64,000 bases of DNA from Bacillota bacterium. GTDB taxonomy: Bacteria; Bacillota; Clostridia; Oscillospirales; Acutalibacteraceae. Positions 1 through 9,832 of the stretch are shown piece after piece. Position numbers and translations under genes: made by a program. The stretch is from positions 80,940 through 144,939 of the forward strand of contig JAEWYE010000027.1 in assembly GCA_023458755.1 (NCBI GenBank). Reading direction: 5' to 3'. The notes under the pieces are model-generated. The model was not told the origin of the DNA and did not search any database. It saw only the letters and a program-made list of their open reading frames with translations. The first letter of the stretch is position 1; the number at the start of each line of letters is the position of its first letter.

Positions 1-1
1 C

Positions 2-349
2 ATCTGTGAAAAATGCGGGCGCAAAATGGTCATTAAAATGGGCCGTTACGGCAAGTTTATTGCCTGCCCGGGTTATCCGGAATGTAAAAATATTAAAAAG
101 CTGGTCACCGAAACCGGTGCTGAGTGCCCGAAATGCGGCGGCAAGGTCATTGTAAAAAAGACCAAAAAAGGACGTGTCTTTTACGGGTGCAGCAATTACC
201 CGAATTGTGACTTTATTTCCTGGGATGAGCCTTCGCAGGAGAAATGCCCGCGCTGCGGCAAAACGCTGCTGAAAAAGAAGGGCAAGAACCCCAAGCTTTA
301 TTGTGTGACACCGGACTGCGGCTATGAGAAAGTAGAAGAAAGCGAATGA
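2..349 (+). CDS. topA: DNA topoisomerase I, C-terminal fragment (zinc-ribbon tail)
   Basis: Partial gene: the reading frame is open at the left window edge and only the last ~115 residues are present. Seen: three four-cysteine zinc ribbons in a row (CEKCG...CPGYPEC, CPKCG...CSNYPNC, CPRCG...CVTPDC), the usual tail of type IA topoisomerase I, where the ribbons bind single-stranded DNA during relaxation of negative supercoils. The catalytic toprim and tyrosine regions lie outside the window. The stop overlaps the trmFO start (ATGA), so the two genes are translationally coupled; topA-trmFO is a common Firmicutes order, which supports the call. Confidence 0.93.
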   Translation: MCEKCGRKMVIKMGRYGKFIACPGYPECKNIKKLVTETGAECPKCGGKVIVKKTKKGRVFYGCSNYPNCDFISWDEPSQEKCPRCGKTLLKKKGKNPKLYCVTPDCGYEKVEESE

Positions 350-1662
350 GCATCAACGTAATCGGTGCCGGATTGGCTGGCTGTGAGGCCGCGTGGCAGA
401 TCGCGCAGGCTGGTATTCCGGTTGAACTTTATGAAATGAAGCCGCAAAAGTTTTCTCCGGCGCATCACAGCCCGAATTTCGCGGAGCTGATTTGTTCGAA
501 CTCCCTTAAAGCGGATCGTGTAGAAAGCGCCGCCGGACTGCTCAAAGAAGAAATGCGCCGGCTCCATTCGCTTCTCATGCAATGTGCTGACCGCTGCCGC
601 GTACCGGCGGGCGGAGCGCTTGCTGTTGACCGCGACATCTTTTCGGAGCTTGCGACCGAAGCAATCCGCAGTCATCCGCTTATTCATGTGAATCATGCCG
701 AAGTGCATGATATTCCGGCGGACGGAATTACCGTTATCGCGACCGGCCCGCTTACCGCCGACACACTGGCGGGCAGAATTTCGGAACTTTGCGGCGGCAG
801 CCTCAGCTTTTTTGACGCGGCGGCTCCCATCGTCACGGCGGAAAGTTTGGACATGGAGTGCATCTTTTCCGCTTCCCGTTATGATAAGGGTGATGATTCC
901 GCATACCTGAACTGCCCGATGGACAAGGAGGAATACGAGCGTTTCTATGACGCGTTGGTTTCCGCCGAACGTGCGCCCGTTCATGATTTTGATGTGGCGA
1001 ACCCAAAGGTGTATGAGGGTTGTATGCCGGTAGAAGTCATGGCGCAGCGCGGCAAGGATACGCTTCGGTTCGGCCCGCTCAAACCGGTTGGACTGCGCAA
1101 TCCCAAAACCGGACACCGCCCATGGGCGGTGGTGCAGCTTCGCCGTGAAAATCAGGAGGGTACGCTCTATAATCTGGTCGGCTTTCAAACCAATTTAAAA
1201 TTCGGCGAGCAAAAGCGCGTATTTGGCATAATACCGGGTTTACAGCATGCGGAGTTCATGCGGTACGGCGTTATGCACCGCAATACGTTTATCAATTCGC
1301 CGCTTGTGTTAAACAGCGATTTCAGCATGAAACAGCACCCAAATTTGTTTTTTGCGGGACAAATAACCGGGGTCGAGGGCTACATGGAATCCGCCGCATC
1401 CGGCATACTGGCGGGTATCAACGCGGTTCGGCGGTTGAACGGCAAAGAGCCGTTCACACTGACTACGTACACCATGATCGGTGCATTGAGTGATTATGTC
1501 GCGAACAGCACAACGCCGCATTTTCAGCCGATGGGCGCAAATTTCGGAATCCTTCCGCCGCTTGAAATGCAGATACGCGATAAAAAGGAGCGCTATGCAG
1601 CCCTTGCGGAACGCGGACTGCAATCATTGGGACAAAGCCTGAATATACTCAATGCTTACTGA
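346..1662 (+). CDS. trmFO: methylenetetrahydrofolate--tRNA-(uracil-5-)-methyltransferase TrmFO
   Basis: Flavoprotein of 438 residues, the family's usual length. It makes m5U54 in the T-loop of tRNA using methylenetetrahydrofolate as carbon donor. Seen: N-terminal FAD dinucleotide-binding motif VIGAGLAGCEAA, the stretch PNFAELICSNSLKAD typical of the Gid/TrmFO family, the conserved segment with GCMPVEVMAQRG carrying the expected catalytic cysteine, and a C-terminal second FAD region (FAGQITGVEGYMESAASG). The ATG overlaps the topA stop by four bases. No unusual feature. Confidence 0.97.
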   Translation: MSINVIGAGLAGCEAAWQIAQAGIPVELYEMKPQKFSPAHHSPNFAELICSNSLKADRVESAAGLLKEEMRRLHSLLMQCADRCRVPAGGALAVDRDIFSELATEAIRSHPLIHVNHAEVHDIPADGITVIATGPLTADTLAGRISELCGGSLSFFDAAAPIVTAESLDMECIFSASRYDKGDDSAYLNCPMDKEEYERFYDALVSAERAPVHDFDVANPKVYEGCMPVEVMAQRGKDTLRFGPLKPVGLRNPKTGHRPWAVVQLRRENQEGTLYNLVGFQTNLKFGEQKRVFGIIPGLQHAEFMRYGVMHRNTFINSPLVLNSDFSMKQHPNLFFAGQITGVEGYMESAASGILAGINAVRRLNGKEPFTLTTYTMIGALSDYVANSTTPHFQPMGANFGILPPLEMQIRDKKERYAALAERGLQSLGQSLNILNAY

Positions 1663-1738
1663 AATTCAAAGCAATCATGATATAATAAAAAATCAAAAAA
1701 TTCACTGATGAGAAATTAGTATAGGGTAAGGATTTTTG

Positions 1739-1757
1739 GCGCGCGGGAGCGCGCAAT
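1739..1757. repeat. GC-rich palindromic repeat, copy 1
   Basis: GCGCGC-GGGA-GCGCGC followed by AAT, a perfect six-base-pair stem with a four-base loop in the otherwise AT-rich trmFO-plsX gap. The same 19 bases occur in reverse complement at 21994-22012, and a relative lies near 21251. It has no T-run, so it is not a standard terminator. Probably a small dispersed palindromic repeat. Confidence 0.6.
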
Positions 1758-1827
1758 CGATAAGAAGAGCGGAAAGTTTGCAATATAAGAATTACCAATA
1801 AATTTTTTTATAAAGGGGTTGTTGGAT

Positions 1828-2838
1828 GTGAAAATTATAGTGGATGCCTTCGGGGGCGACAATGCACCGCTGGAAATCATGAAGGGCTGCGAAATGGCAG
1901 TCAAAGAACTGGATGTTGACATCATGCTGACCGGCAAAGAAGATGTCATCCGCAAAGTCGCAAAAGAAAATGAAATTTCTCTGGAGCGCATGCAGATTGT
2001 AGACGCGCCGGATGTAATTACCATGGAAGACAGCGCAAGTGATGTCATGAAGGCAAAGAACAAGTGCTCTATGGCAGAGGGACTTCGCCGCCTTGCCGCG
2101 GACGAAGGTGACGCCTTTATTTCTGCCGGAAACAGCGGTGCACTGGTTGTGGGGGCAACTCATACCGTAAAGCGCATTAAGGGCATCAAGCGCGTTGCGT
2201 TTGCTCCGATAATGCCGAAGGATAAGGGCTTTTTCATGCTGATTGACGGCGGTGCCAACATTGAGTGCACCCCGCAGATGCTCCAGCAGTTCGGTATTAT
2301 GGGTTCGGCTTACATGGAACACGTGATGGAAATCAAAAAACCGCGCGTTGCGCTTGCCAATATCGGTACGGAAGACCACAAGGGCGGTGAACTCCAGCAT
2401 CAGGCGTTTGCCCTGCTGAAATCGACCGATTTAAATTTCATCGGCAATATTGAAGCGCGCGACATTCCTGCCGATGCGGGTGATGTCATTGTCTCCGACG
2501 GCTTTACCGGCAATGTGATTTTAAAATTGTATGAAGGTGTTGCCATGACACTTATGAACAAGATCAAAGATATTTTCATGGCGAGCGTTTCCAACAAAAT
2601 TGCGGCGGCAATTGTGCTGAAAGATATGAAAAAGCTGAAAAAGGCAATGGATTATAACGAGTACGGCGGCGCGCCGATCATGGGCTGCGCAAAGCCGGTG
2701 TTCAAAGCGCATGGCAGTGCCAAGGCAAAAACATTCTATAATGCGCTTCGCCTTACCAAAGCGTATGTCGCAGGTGATGTAATCGGTGAAATTTCCCGTT
2801 CTGTCGCCGAATTTGATAAAGACGACAGTGCCGAATAA
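1828..2838 (+). CDS. plsX: phosphate acyltransferase PlsX
   Basis: Converts acyl-ACP plus phosphate to acyl-phosphate, the first step of the PlsX/PlsY route to lysophosphatidate; a peripheral membrane enzyme. Seen: the N-terminus KIIVDAFGGDNAP is the family hallmark, followed by FISAGNSGALVVGA and DGFTGNVILKL. I chose the GTG at 1828 because the AAAGGGG ribosome site at 1812-1818 is well spaced from it and family members begin exactly at KIIVDAFGGD; in-frame TTG codons at 1819 and 1822 are too close to that site. Length about 336 residues is normal. Next comes rnc; the common plsX-fabD-acpP arrangement is not present here. Confidence 0.96.
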   Translation: MKIIVDAFGGDNAPLEIMKGCEMAVKELDVDIMLTGKEDVIRKVAKENEISLERMQIVDAPDVITMEDSASDVMKAKNKCSMAEGLRRLAADEGDAFISAGNSGALVVGATHTVKRIKGIKRVAFAPIMPKDKGFFMLIDGGANIECTPQMLQQFGIMGSAYMEHVMEIKKPRVALANIGTEDHKGGELQHQAFALLKSTDLNFIGNIEARDIPADAGDVIVSDGFTGNVILKLYEGVAMTLMNKIKDIFMASVSNKIAAAIVLKDMKKLKKAMDYNEYGGAPIMGCAKPVFKAHGSAKAKTFYNALRLTKAYVAGDVIGEISRSVAEFDKDDSAE

Positions 2839-2872
2839 ATGACTTTCAGCTAACAGCAAAAGGATGACGATC

Positions 2873-3550
2873 ATGATCAATGAATTTGAAGAAAAGCTGG
2901 GTTATCATTTTAAAAATCCCTCCTACCTTGCCACAGCGCTCACACATTCATCCTATGCGAACGAAAATAAGTCCGCAGGGTGCAGCAACGAGCGTTTGGA
3001 ATTTTTGGGCGACTCCGTGCTTGGCGTGGTAGTCGCGGATTATTTATACAAAAATTACCCCAATATGCCGGAGGGCGACCTTACCAAAAACCGCGCCGCG
3101 TTGGTGTGCGAAAAGGCCTGCTGTAATTTTTCACGGCAGATCGGTGTGGGGGATTATCTGCGTCTTAGCCATGGGGAGCAAAACTCCGGCGGACGCACCC
3201 GTTCCTCCATTCTGGCGGACGCCTTTGAAGCGATTATTGCCGCTATTTATATGGACAGCGGCATGGAGGAAGCGCGCGCCTTTATTCTGCGCTTTGTAAA
3301 ACCGATGATTCAAATGTCAAAGCCGAAGGCGTTTAAAGATTACAAGACTTCTTTGCAGGAGATTATTCAGCAGAATCCCGAAGAACACTTGGAGTATGTC
3401 TTGACCGGCGAAAGCGGCCCCGACCACAACAAGCATTTTACGGTTGAGGTTCATCTGAACAGCAACGTGATCGGCAAGGGCGGCGGACGCAGCAAAAAAG
3501 AGGCTGAACAGCAGGCCGCACGCGAAGCGTTGGAGTTGATGGGCTATTGA
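2873..3550 (+). CDS. rnc: ribonuclease III
   Basis: Double-strand-specific endoribonuclease that processes pre-rRNA and structured transcripts. Seen: N-terminal catalytic domain with the signature NERLEFLGDSVLGVVVADYL and the downstream metal-binding segment DAFEAIIAAIYMD, then a C-terminal double-stranded-RNA-binding domain (YKTSLQEIIQQ ... GKGGGRSKKEAEQQAAREAL). About 225 residues, normal. ATG 2873 is preferred over ATG 2864 because the AAAGGA site (2859-2864) would overlap the earlier ATG. The 3' end overlaps the next gene. Confidence 0.96.
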   Translation: MINEFEEKLGYHFKNPSYLATALTHSSYANENKSAGCSNERLEFLGDSVLGVVVADYLYKNYPNMPEGDLTKNRAALVCEKACCNFSRQIGVGDYLRLSHGEQNSGGRTRSSILADAFEAIIAAIYMDSGMEEARAFILRFVKPMIQMSKPKAFKDYKTSLQEIIQQNPEEHLEYVLTGESGPDHNKHFTVEVHLNSNVIGKGGGRSKKEAEQQAAREALELMGY

Positions 3551-4548
3551 AGCATGCGAATGTAGCAATTTTTGTGCCGCATAACGGCTGTCCGCACCAG
3601 TGCAGCTTTTGTAACCAGAGGAGCATTACCGGTCAGCAGACACAGCCTGACCCGCAGGATGTTTTAGCCGCTGTGCAAATTGCGAAAAGCAGCATGGGGG
3701 AGCAGACGCATGGGGCGGAAATTGCCTTTTTCGGCGGAAGCTTTACCGCCATTGAACGCGGCTATATGTGCGCCCTGCTTCAGGCGGCCGCGCCTTTTGT
3801 AAAAGATCACACATTCGCGGGCATCCGCATTTCCACCCGACCGGATGCCATTGACAGTGAAATTCTTTCTTTGCTGAAAGAATACGGTGTCACCTCCATC
3901 GAGCTTGGCGCACAAAGTATGGACGATTCCGTTCTTACGCTCAATCAGCGCGGACATACAGCCGAACAGGTACGCGAAGCGTCAAAGAAGATTCAAAGTT
4001 ATGGCTTTTCACTCGGCTTGCAGATGATGACAGGGCTTTACGGCGACACACCGAATGGCGCGAGAGAAACGGCGAGACAGCTTGCCGCTTTACATCCGGA
4101 TACCGTGCGCATTTACCCAACCATCACCATGCGGGGCACCGATTTGGCGGAAAAATACCAATCCGGTGTTTATCAGCCAATGCCGTTGGAAGATACGGTT
4201 GCGCTTTGTGCGGATTTGCTTGATTTTTTTGAGAAACAGCAAATCAAGGTGATCCGGCTTGGCCTGCACAGTACCCCGGAACTGGAACGGGACATGCTTG
4301 CCGGGCCGTGGCATCCCGCCTTTCGTGAGCTTTGCGACAGCCGGCGCATCATGAACCGTATACTCGCGTATTGCAAAGAGCACCGCGTTCCACAGGGGGA
4401 GATTACGGTTTACGTAAATCCCGCCTGCATTTCAAAAGCGGTCGGGCAGAGCAAAAGCAACTTGAAAAAGCTGCGGGAACTGGGGTATACGGCTCAGGTC
4501 AAACCCGATGTTGCACTAAACGACTTGGAATTTTATATCAAAGCGTAA
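3547..4548 (+). CDS. radical SAM protein, Elp3-like, rnc-smc linked
   Basis: About 333 residues with the radical SAM cluster-binding motif CPHQCSFC near residues 15-22, glycine-rich SAM segment AFFGGSFTAIE, and a barrel pattern like the Elp3/HemN superfamily (ISTRPDAID, SIELGAQSMDD). It lacks an Elp3 acetyltransferase domain. The family is often found between rnc and smc in Clostridia, which fits the position here, but its substrate is unknown to me; tRNA modification is only a guess from fold relatives. The TTG start at 3547 overlaps the rnc stop, and a GGAG site lies about ten bases upstream inside rnc. Confidence 0.85.
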   Translation: MKHANVAIFVPHNGCPHQCSFCNQRSITGQQTQPDPQDVLAAVQIAKSSMGEQTHGAEIAFFGGSFTAIERGYMCALLQAAAPFVKDHTFAGIRISTRPDAIDSEILSLLKEYGVTSIELGAQSMDDSVLTLNQRGHTAEQVREASKKIQSYGFSLGLQMMTGLYGDTPNGARETARQLAALHPDTVRIYPTITMRGTDLAEKYQSGVYQPMPLEDTVALCADLLDFFEKQQIKVIRLGLHSTPELERDMLAGPWHPAFRELCDSRRIMNRILAYCKEHRVPQGEITVYVNPACISKAVGQSKSNLKKLRELGYTAQVKPDVALNDLEFYIKA

Positions 4549-4579
4549 CTTATTTATCTGCGGAGACACCTCTCCGTAA

Positions 4580-4600
4580 GGGTTACATACCATGCAACCC
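4580..4600. repeat. short palindrome upstream of smc
   Basis: GGGTT-n-CAT-ACC-ATG-n-AACCC, a near-perfect inverted repeat about 40 bases before the smc start. A very similar palindrome (core GCTGCATA-CTATGCAGC, also preceded by GTAGGG) sits before leuS at 12030-12051. No T-run follows, so it does not read as a terminator. Confidence 0.5.
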
Positions 4601-4642
4601 TGAAATATGAATATTCAAATACATAATAAAGCAGGTGTAAGT

Positions 4643-7600
4643 GTGCTGCTAAAATCTTTGGAGCTGCAAGGCTTTAAAACCTTTCCGGATAAAACTACAT
4701 TAAGCTATGACAAGGGCATCACAGCGGTGGTGGGGCCGAACGGCAGCGGGAAAAGCAATATCAGCGACGCTGTACGCTGGGTGCTGGGCGAACAGTCCAC
4801 CCGTACCCTCCGCTGCTCCAAAATGGAAGATGTTGTGTTCAACGGTACACCAACCCGCAAATCGCAGGGATTTGCCGAAGTCACCCTCACCATTGATAAT
4901 TCCGAACGCCAGCTTCCTTTTGACAACGATACGGTTGCGGTCACGCGCCGCTATTACCGTTCCGGTGAAAGCGAATATCTTATCAATAAAGTTGCCGTTC
5001 GTTTAAAGGATATCAACGAGCTGTTCATGGATACCGGCTTGGGACGTGACGGCTATTCCATTATTGGACAGGGTAAAATTGACAGCATCGTTGCCGCCCG
5101 CAGTGAAGACAGGCGTGAAATTTTCGAGGAAGCCGCCGGAATTTCCCGTTTCCGCTACCGCAAAGAGGAATCCGAACGCCGTTTGGCGCAGTCCGAAGAT
5201 AACTTATTGCGCCTGCGCGACATTCTTACCGAACTCGAAGACCGTGTCGGCCCGCTCAAAGAGCAGGCGGAAAAAGCGGAAAAATACTTGGAATACGCGG
5301 GTGAAAAGCGCACGCTCGAAATCGGACTTTGGGTAAATACCCTCAATCGCTCCGGCAAAATTCTGCGTGAGCATGACGATAAAATTCTCATTGCAAAAAA
5401 CCAGCATGACGAAGCTGAACAGCAGTTAAACGACATCAACACGCAGATTGAGCAGACGTTTGCAAAGGGCAACGAATGTACCGCAAAAATGGACGAAGTG
5501 CGTTCGGAAGCCGCCAAATTGGAAGAAACCGCCGCGCAAAAAGAAAGCGAAGTTTCCGTTCTTGAAAACGATATCAGCCATAACAGTCAGAACATTGAAC
5601 GTATTCGCCACGAAATGGAGCAGGCCGCACTTTCCGGGCAGGATATGGACAACCAAATCGCCGAAAAACAGGCGGAGATTCTGGAAAAAGAGCAGCTGGT
5701 AAAAAGTAAACAGGATGAATTTGATGCCCGTACGCAGGAGTTGGAAAACTTAAAACAGGGCATGTCGGATTCCGGCAGCGAAATCAATACTTACACCGCC
5801 CGCCTTGCACAGCTTACCGCAAGCGGTTCCGATGCGAAAGTAGCCGCCATGACGGCCGCATCCTCTATGAACGAAATTACCCTTCGTCTGTCCGCGGTAG
5901 CCGAAACACTTACCGCAAGGCAAAAGCAGGCGGATAAACTGAAAAGTACGTCAGACGATTTAAAAACCATGCTTGCCGATACCGACGATAAAATCACCGG
6001 TCTGCAAAATGCCGTAAAAGGCTACGAAATGCGCCTCAATTCCCGCCGTCAGCGCGTAGAAACCTTTAAACAGCAAAGTGACAAATGCAATTTGGATGTG
6101 CAGGAGCAGGAGCGCCGAGCTCATCTATTGGAAGAGTTGGAACGCAATCTGGAAGGCTTTAACCAAAGTGTCAAAACCGTCATGAAGGAATCTTCACGCG
6201 GTACGCTCAGCGGTATTCACGGCCCGGTTTCGCGTTTGATTACCGTCCCGAACGAGTACGCGGTTGCCATTGAAATCGCGCTCGGCGCCGCCATGCAGAA
6301 CATTGTGGTCGGTACGGAACAGGATGCCAAGCACGCGATTCAATTGCTCAAACAGCGCGACAGCGGGCGTGCGACCTTTCTGCCGCTTTCCACTATTGGC
6401 GGCAATGTCCTGAATGAAAACGGCTTGGATGAATGCCCCGGTTTTGTTGGCATTGCGGGCCAGCTTTGCAACTGTGAGGAACGCTATAAAGGCGTGCTGA
6501 ACTCTCTGCTTGGCCGCATCGCAGTCGTTGAAGATTTGGACAGCGCAGTCGCCATCGCGAAACGCTATCACTATAAATTCCGTATTGTAACGCTCGACGG
6601 TCAGGTTGTTAACGCGGGCGGTTCGCTTACCGGCGGTTCGCTTGCACGCAATTCCGGACTATTGAGCCGTGCTTCCGAAATAGAGCGCATTAAGGCGCAG
6701 GTTTCCACACTGAAAATTAAAGCACAGCAGGCGGCAAACGCGCTCAAAACCGCAATTGAGGATGCCGCGGCGGCTGAAGCAGCGCTGAACGGCTCGAAAG
6801 GTGAGCTTGCCGGTGCGCAGGAAGAGCGTGTGAAAATCAACGCCGAGTACACCCATACTCTTGCGGACTTAAATACCGCAAACGCAAATATTGAAGAATA
6901 TAAGGCGGAGAACAGTACTGCGAACGCACGCTTAAATGATTTAATGACCGCACAGAAGGAAGCGGAGCAGAAATCGCTGCAAATTGCGGAAGAAATCACG
7001 CAGGTACAGCTGCAGCTCAGCAAAATCAGCGGAAGCCGCGAAGAACTCAGTCAAAAATGCGACGAACTCGCGCAAGTTTTGCAGGATCTGCGGTTTGCCT
7101 CTCTTTCGGCGCAAAAGGATATGGAATCCCTGCAAGCCGGAATCCGCGAGATTGAACGCCGCAAGCTGGAACATGCCGACCGCAGGGAATCTCTGCAAAA
7201 TGAAATCAAAGCGGTCGAAGCAACCACTGCCATGCTCACCGTGCAGATTGATAATTTAAAAAATCAGGCGGAAAATCTGCGTAAATCCGCGCAGGAATCC
7301 AAGAATACCATAGAAGAGCTCAATAACCGGCGTATGGAGTATGAGCGCCTTTCCGTGGAACTGCGTGCCAAAGAGCGTGAAAAGTCCAGTGAGCGTGAAA
7401 CAATCGGTCATGACCTTGCCAGACTGGAAGAACGCAAAGACAATCTGCAAAAGGAATATGATGAAATAATCAGCCGCCTTTGGGAAGAATATGAACTTAC
7501 ACGCCGTGAAGCGGAAGAAACCGGCGCGCATATTGAAGATGTGCCGAAGGCGCAAAAGCGTTTAGCCGAGCTGAAGAATAAAATCAAGGCGCTGGGTTCC

Positions 7601-8218
7601 GTCAATGTCGCCGCCGTGGAGGAATATAAAGAAGTTTCCGAGCGGTATGAATTTATGACGAAACAAGTAAACGACGTGGAAAAATCGCGTGAAGAGCTCA
7701 AAAAATTAATCGGCGATTTGACCCATCAAATGCGCGATTTGTTCCTCACACGTTTTCAGCAGATAAACGAAAATTTCACGCAGACCTTTAAAGAACTGTT
7801 TGGCGGCGGAACCGCTGACTTAGCACTGAGTGATCCGGAGAATATTCTGAACTGCGGCATTGATATTTCGGTTCAGCCGCCGGGCAAAATTGTCGCGCAT
7901 CTGGAAGCTCTATCCGGCGGTGAAAAAGCGTTGGTTGCCATCGCGCTTTATTTCGCCATCATGAAGGTAAACCCGCCGCCGTTCTGTGTACTGGATGAAA
8001 TCGAAGCCGCGCTTGACGACGTTAATGTCAGCCGCTTCGCCGCTTATCTGCGCCGCATGAACCCAAACACGCAGTTCATTGTCATTACGCACCGCCGCGG
8101 CACCATGGAAGAGGCGGACGTTCTTTACGGCGTAACCATGCAGGATGAGGGCGTTTCCAAACTGCTCGAACTGCATGTAAACGAAATCGAACAAAAACTC
8201 GGCATGAAGCAGCAATAA
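4643..8218 (+). CDS. smc: chromosome segregation protein SMC
   Basis: Condensin ATPase of about 1191 residues, normal for bacterial SMC, acting with ScpA/ScpB on the nucleoid. Seen: Walker A GPNGSGKSN near the N-terminus, two long coiled coils (roughly residues 155-490 and 665-1000), a hinge around 500-650 (SGIHGPVSRLI ... VNAGGSLTGGS), and the C-terminal ABC signature LSGGEKAL with Walker B FCVLDEIEAALDD. I favour the GTG at 4643, since family members start at LLKSLELQGFKTFPDKT and an AGCAGG site is upstream; an ATG at 4607 would add 12 atypical residues. Followed by ftsY, a common order. Confidence 0.96.
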   Translation: MLLKSLELQGFKTFPDKTTLSYDKGITAVVGPNGSGKSNISDAVRWVLGEQSTRTLRCSKMEDVVFNGTPTRKSQGFAEVTLTIDNSERQLPFDNDTVAVTRRYYRSGESEYLINKVAVRLKDINELFMDTGLGRDGYSIIGQGKIDSIVAARSEDRREIFEEAAGISRFRYRKEESERRLAQSEDNLLRLRDILTELEDRVGPLKEQAEKAEKYLEYAGEKRTLEIGLWVNTLNRSGKILREHDDKILIAKNQHDEAEQQLNDINTQIEQTFAKGNECTAKMDEVRSEAAKLEETAAQKESEVSVLENDISHNSQNIERIRHEMEQAALSGQDMDNQIAEKQAEILEKEQLVKSKQDEFDARTQELENLKQGMSDSGSEINTYTARLAQLTASGSDAKVAAMTAASSMNEITLRLSAVAETLTARQKQADKLKSTSDDLKTMLADTDDKITGLQNAVKGYEMRLNSRRQRVETFKQQSDKCNLDVQEQERRAHLLEELERNLEGFNQSVKTVMKESSRGTLSGIHGPVSRLITVPNEYAVAIEIALGAAMQNIVVGTEQDAKHAIQLLKQRDSGRATFLPLSTIGGNVLNENGLDECPGFVGIAGQLCNCEERYKGVLNSLLGRIAVVEDLDSAVAIAKRYHYKFRIVTLDGQVVNAGGSLTGGSLARNSGLLSRASEIERIKAQVSTLKIKAQQAANALKTAIEDAAAAEAALNGSKGELAGAQEERVKINAEYTHTLADLNTANANIEEYKAENSTANARLNDLMTAQKEAEQKSLQIAEEITQVQLQLSKISGSREELSQKCDELAQVLQDLRFASLSAQKDMESLQAGIREIERRKLEHADRRESLQNEIKAVEATTAMLTVQIDNLKNQAENLRKSAQESKNTIEELNNRRMEYERLSVELRAKEREKSSERETIGHDLARLEERKDNLQKEYDEIISRLWEEYELTRREAEETGAHIEDVPKAQKRLAELKNKIKALGSVNVAAVEEYKEVSERYEFMTKQVNDVEKSREELKKLIGDLTHQMRDLFLTRFQQINENFTQTFKELFGGGTADLALSDPENILNCGIDISVQPPGKIVAHLEALSGGEKALVAIALYFAIMKVNPPPFCVLDEIEAALDDVNVSRFAAYLRRMNPNTQFIVITHRRGTMEEADVLYGVTMQDEGVSKLLELHVNEIEQKLGMKQQ

Positions 8219-8276
8219 CATGGCGTGCGAACTATGCCGCTTATGATTTTTTACTTGATACAGCAAGGAGGCAAAC

Positions 8277-9185
8277 ATGGGTTTTTTCGACAAGATAAAA
8301 GAAGGCTTAAAAAAGACAAGGGATAATATCAGCGGACAAATTACCGGTATGCTCAATTCATTCACATCGATTGACGAGTCGCTTTTTGAGGAACTGGAAG
8401 AACTGCTGGTCATGGGGGATGTCGGCATCAACACAGCCGGACATATTTGTGATTCCCTTCGCCAACAGGTAAAACAGCAGGGTGTGAAAGACCCGCAGAT
8501 GATTTCCACTATGCTGCGCGATACCGTAGCGGATATGATGCGCGGCGACGAAGAACTGCATATCGGTACACAGCCATCCGTTATTCTGGTAATCGGTGTA
8601 AACGGTGTGGGCAAAACAACCACCATCGGAAAAATCGCTTCTAAACTGACCAAAGAGGGCAAGCACGTGATTCTCGGTGCTGCGGATACCTTCCGCGCCG
8701 CCGCAATCGAACAGCTTCAGGTGTGGGCAGACCGCGCGGGCGTGGACATGATTAAGCAGTCCGAAGGTTCCGACCCGGCGGCAGTCGTGTTTGACACTAT
8801 CGCGGCGGCAAAGGCGCGCAAGGCGGATGTCATAATTTGTGACACGGCGGGCAGACTGCACAATAAAAAGAATTTAATGGATGAGCTTTCTAAAATCAGC
8901 CGCGTCATTGACCGCGAACTGCCGGGCTGTGACAAAGAAGTTCTGTTGGTATTAGATGCAACCACGGGACAAAACGCGGTGAATCAGGCACGTGAATTCA
9001 AAAACGCGGCGGGTATTACCGGCATTGTGCTTACCAAGCTGGACGGTACCGCGCGCGGCGGTGTTGTTATTGCCATCCGTGAGGATTTGAAAATTCCGGT
9101 GAAATTTATCGGCGTGGGTGAACAGGTGGATGATTTACAGCCGTTCAACGCGGATGATTTTGCAAAAGCACTGTTTGAGAAATAG
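8277..9185 (+). CDS. ftsY: signal recognition particle receptor FtsY
   Basis: SRP-type GTPase that docks ribosome-SRP complexes at the membrane. Seen: N domain helices (first ~95 residues), then the G domain with G1 GVNGVGKTTTIGK, the insertion-box segment AADTFRAAAIEQL, G3 DTAGRLHNK and G4 TKLDGTARGG. At 302 residues it has the short form without the long acidic A domain seen in E. coli. A clear AGGAGG site precedes the ATG. It sits between smc and rdgB on the same strand with short spacing, so probably one transcript. Confidence 0.97.
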   Translation: MGFFDKIKEGLKKTRDNISGQITGMLNSFTSIDESLFEELEELLVMGDVGINTAGHICDSLRQQVKQQGVKDPQMISTMLRDTVADMMRGDEELHIGTQPSVILVIGVNGVGKTTTIGKIASKLTKEGKHVILGAADTFRAAAIEQLQVWADRAGVDMIKQSEGSDPAAVVFDTIAAAKARKADVIICDTAGRLHNKKNLMDELSKISRVIDRELPGCDKEVLLVLDATTGQNAVNQAREFKNAAGITGIVLTKLDGTARGGVVIAIREDLKIPVKFIGVGEQVDDLQPFNADDFAKALFEK

Positions 9186-9206
9186 ATGTTTGGAGGCGAG
9201 TTAGGT

Positions 9207-9785
9207 TTGACTTTTGTCATTGCAACACATAATGCACATAAATTGGCGGAGTTGGAGCGGATTTTAGCACCCCTGCATATCGATGTGACAACCGCGGAAC
9301 TTGATGAGGTGGAGGAAACCGGAACTACCTTCGCGCAGAATGCTTTTTTAAAAGCGGATGCCGCCTGCAAACAAACAGGACTTCCCGCTGTTGCGGATGA
9401 TTCCGGTTTGATGGTAGACGCTTTAAGCGGTGCGCCGGGTGTCTATTCCGCGCGTTACGCGGGTGAAGGCGCAACGGACAGCCAGCGTATCGAAAAGCTG
9501 CTGAATGCGCTCAGGGATGTTCCGCAGGAACAGCGCACCGCGCGTTTTGTCAGCTCCATCTGCTGTGTGTTTCCAAACGGTCAAACCGTTACCGCCGAGG
9601 GTGACTGTCCCGGCAGCATCGCGTTTGCACCCGCCGGAAACGGCGGTTTCGGCTATGATCCGGTGTTTTTGGTCAACGGCAAGACTTTTGCCGAATTCAC
9701 AGCGCAGGAAAAGGATGAAATCAGTCATCGCGGCAAGGCACTTCGCCTTTTTGCGGAAAAACTTCAAAAATCCGGTCTTGTATAA
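9207..9785 (+). CDS. rdgB: XTP/dITP diphosphatase (RdgB/Ham1 family)
   Basis: Removes non-canonical purine triphosphates (dITP, XTP) to monophosphates. Seen: N-terminal FVIATHNAHKLAEL, the SGLMVDAL motif, GVYSARYAG, and FGYDPVFLV, all Ham1-family signatures; about 193 residues, normal. I chose the TTG at 9207 because a GGAGG site (9192-9196) is ten bases upstream and it gives the standard N-terminus; an ATG at 9186 would place that site inside the gene. Likely co-transcribed with ftsY. Confidence 0.93.
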   Translation: MTFVIATHNAHKLAELERILAPLHIDVTTAELDEVEETGTTFAQNAFLKADAACKQTGLPAVADDSGLMVDALSGAPGVYSARYAGEGATDSQRIEKLLNALRDVPQEQRTARFVSSICCVFPNGQTVTAEGDCPGSIAFAPAGNGGFGYDPVFLVNGKTFAEFTAQEKDEISHRGKALRLFAEKLQKSGLV

Positions 9786-9832
9786 TATATATTTATAAGA
9801 ATATTTATTACAAGAAAGTATTTTATAACCCA

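Noticed and set aside
322..1188. 288-codon open frame on the minus strand opposite trmFO
   Set aside because: It lies wholly within trmFO, a strong family match, and its protein has no recognisable domain; it is a shadow of high-GC third positions.
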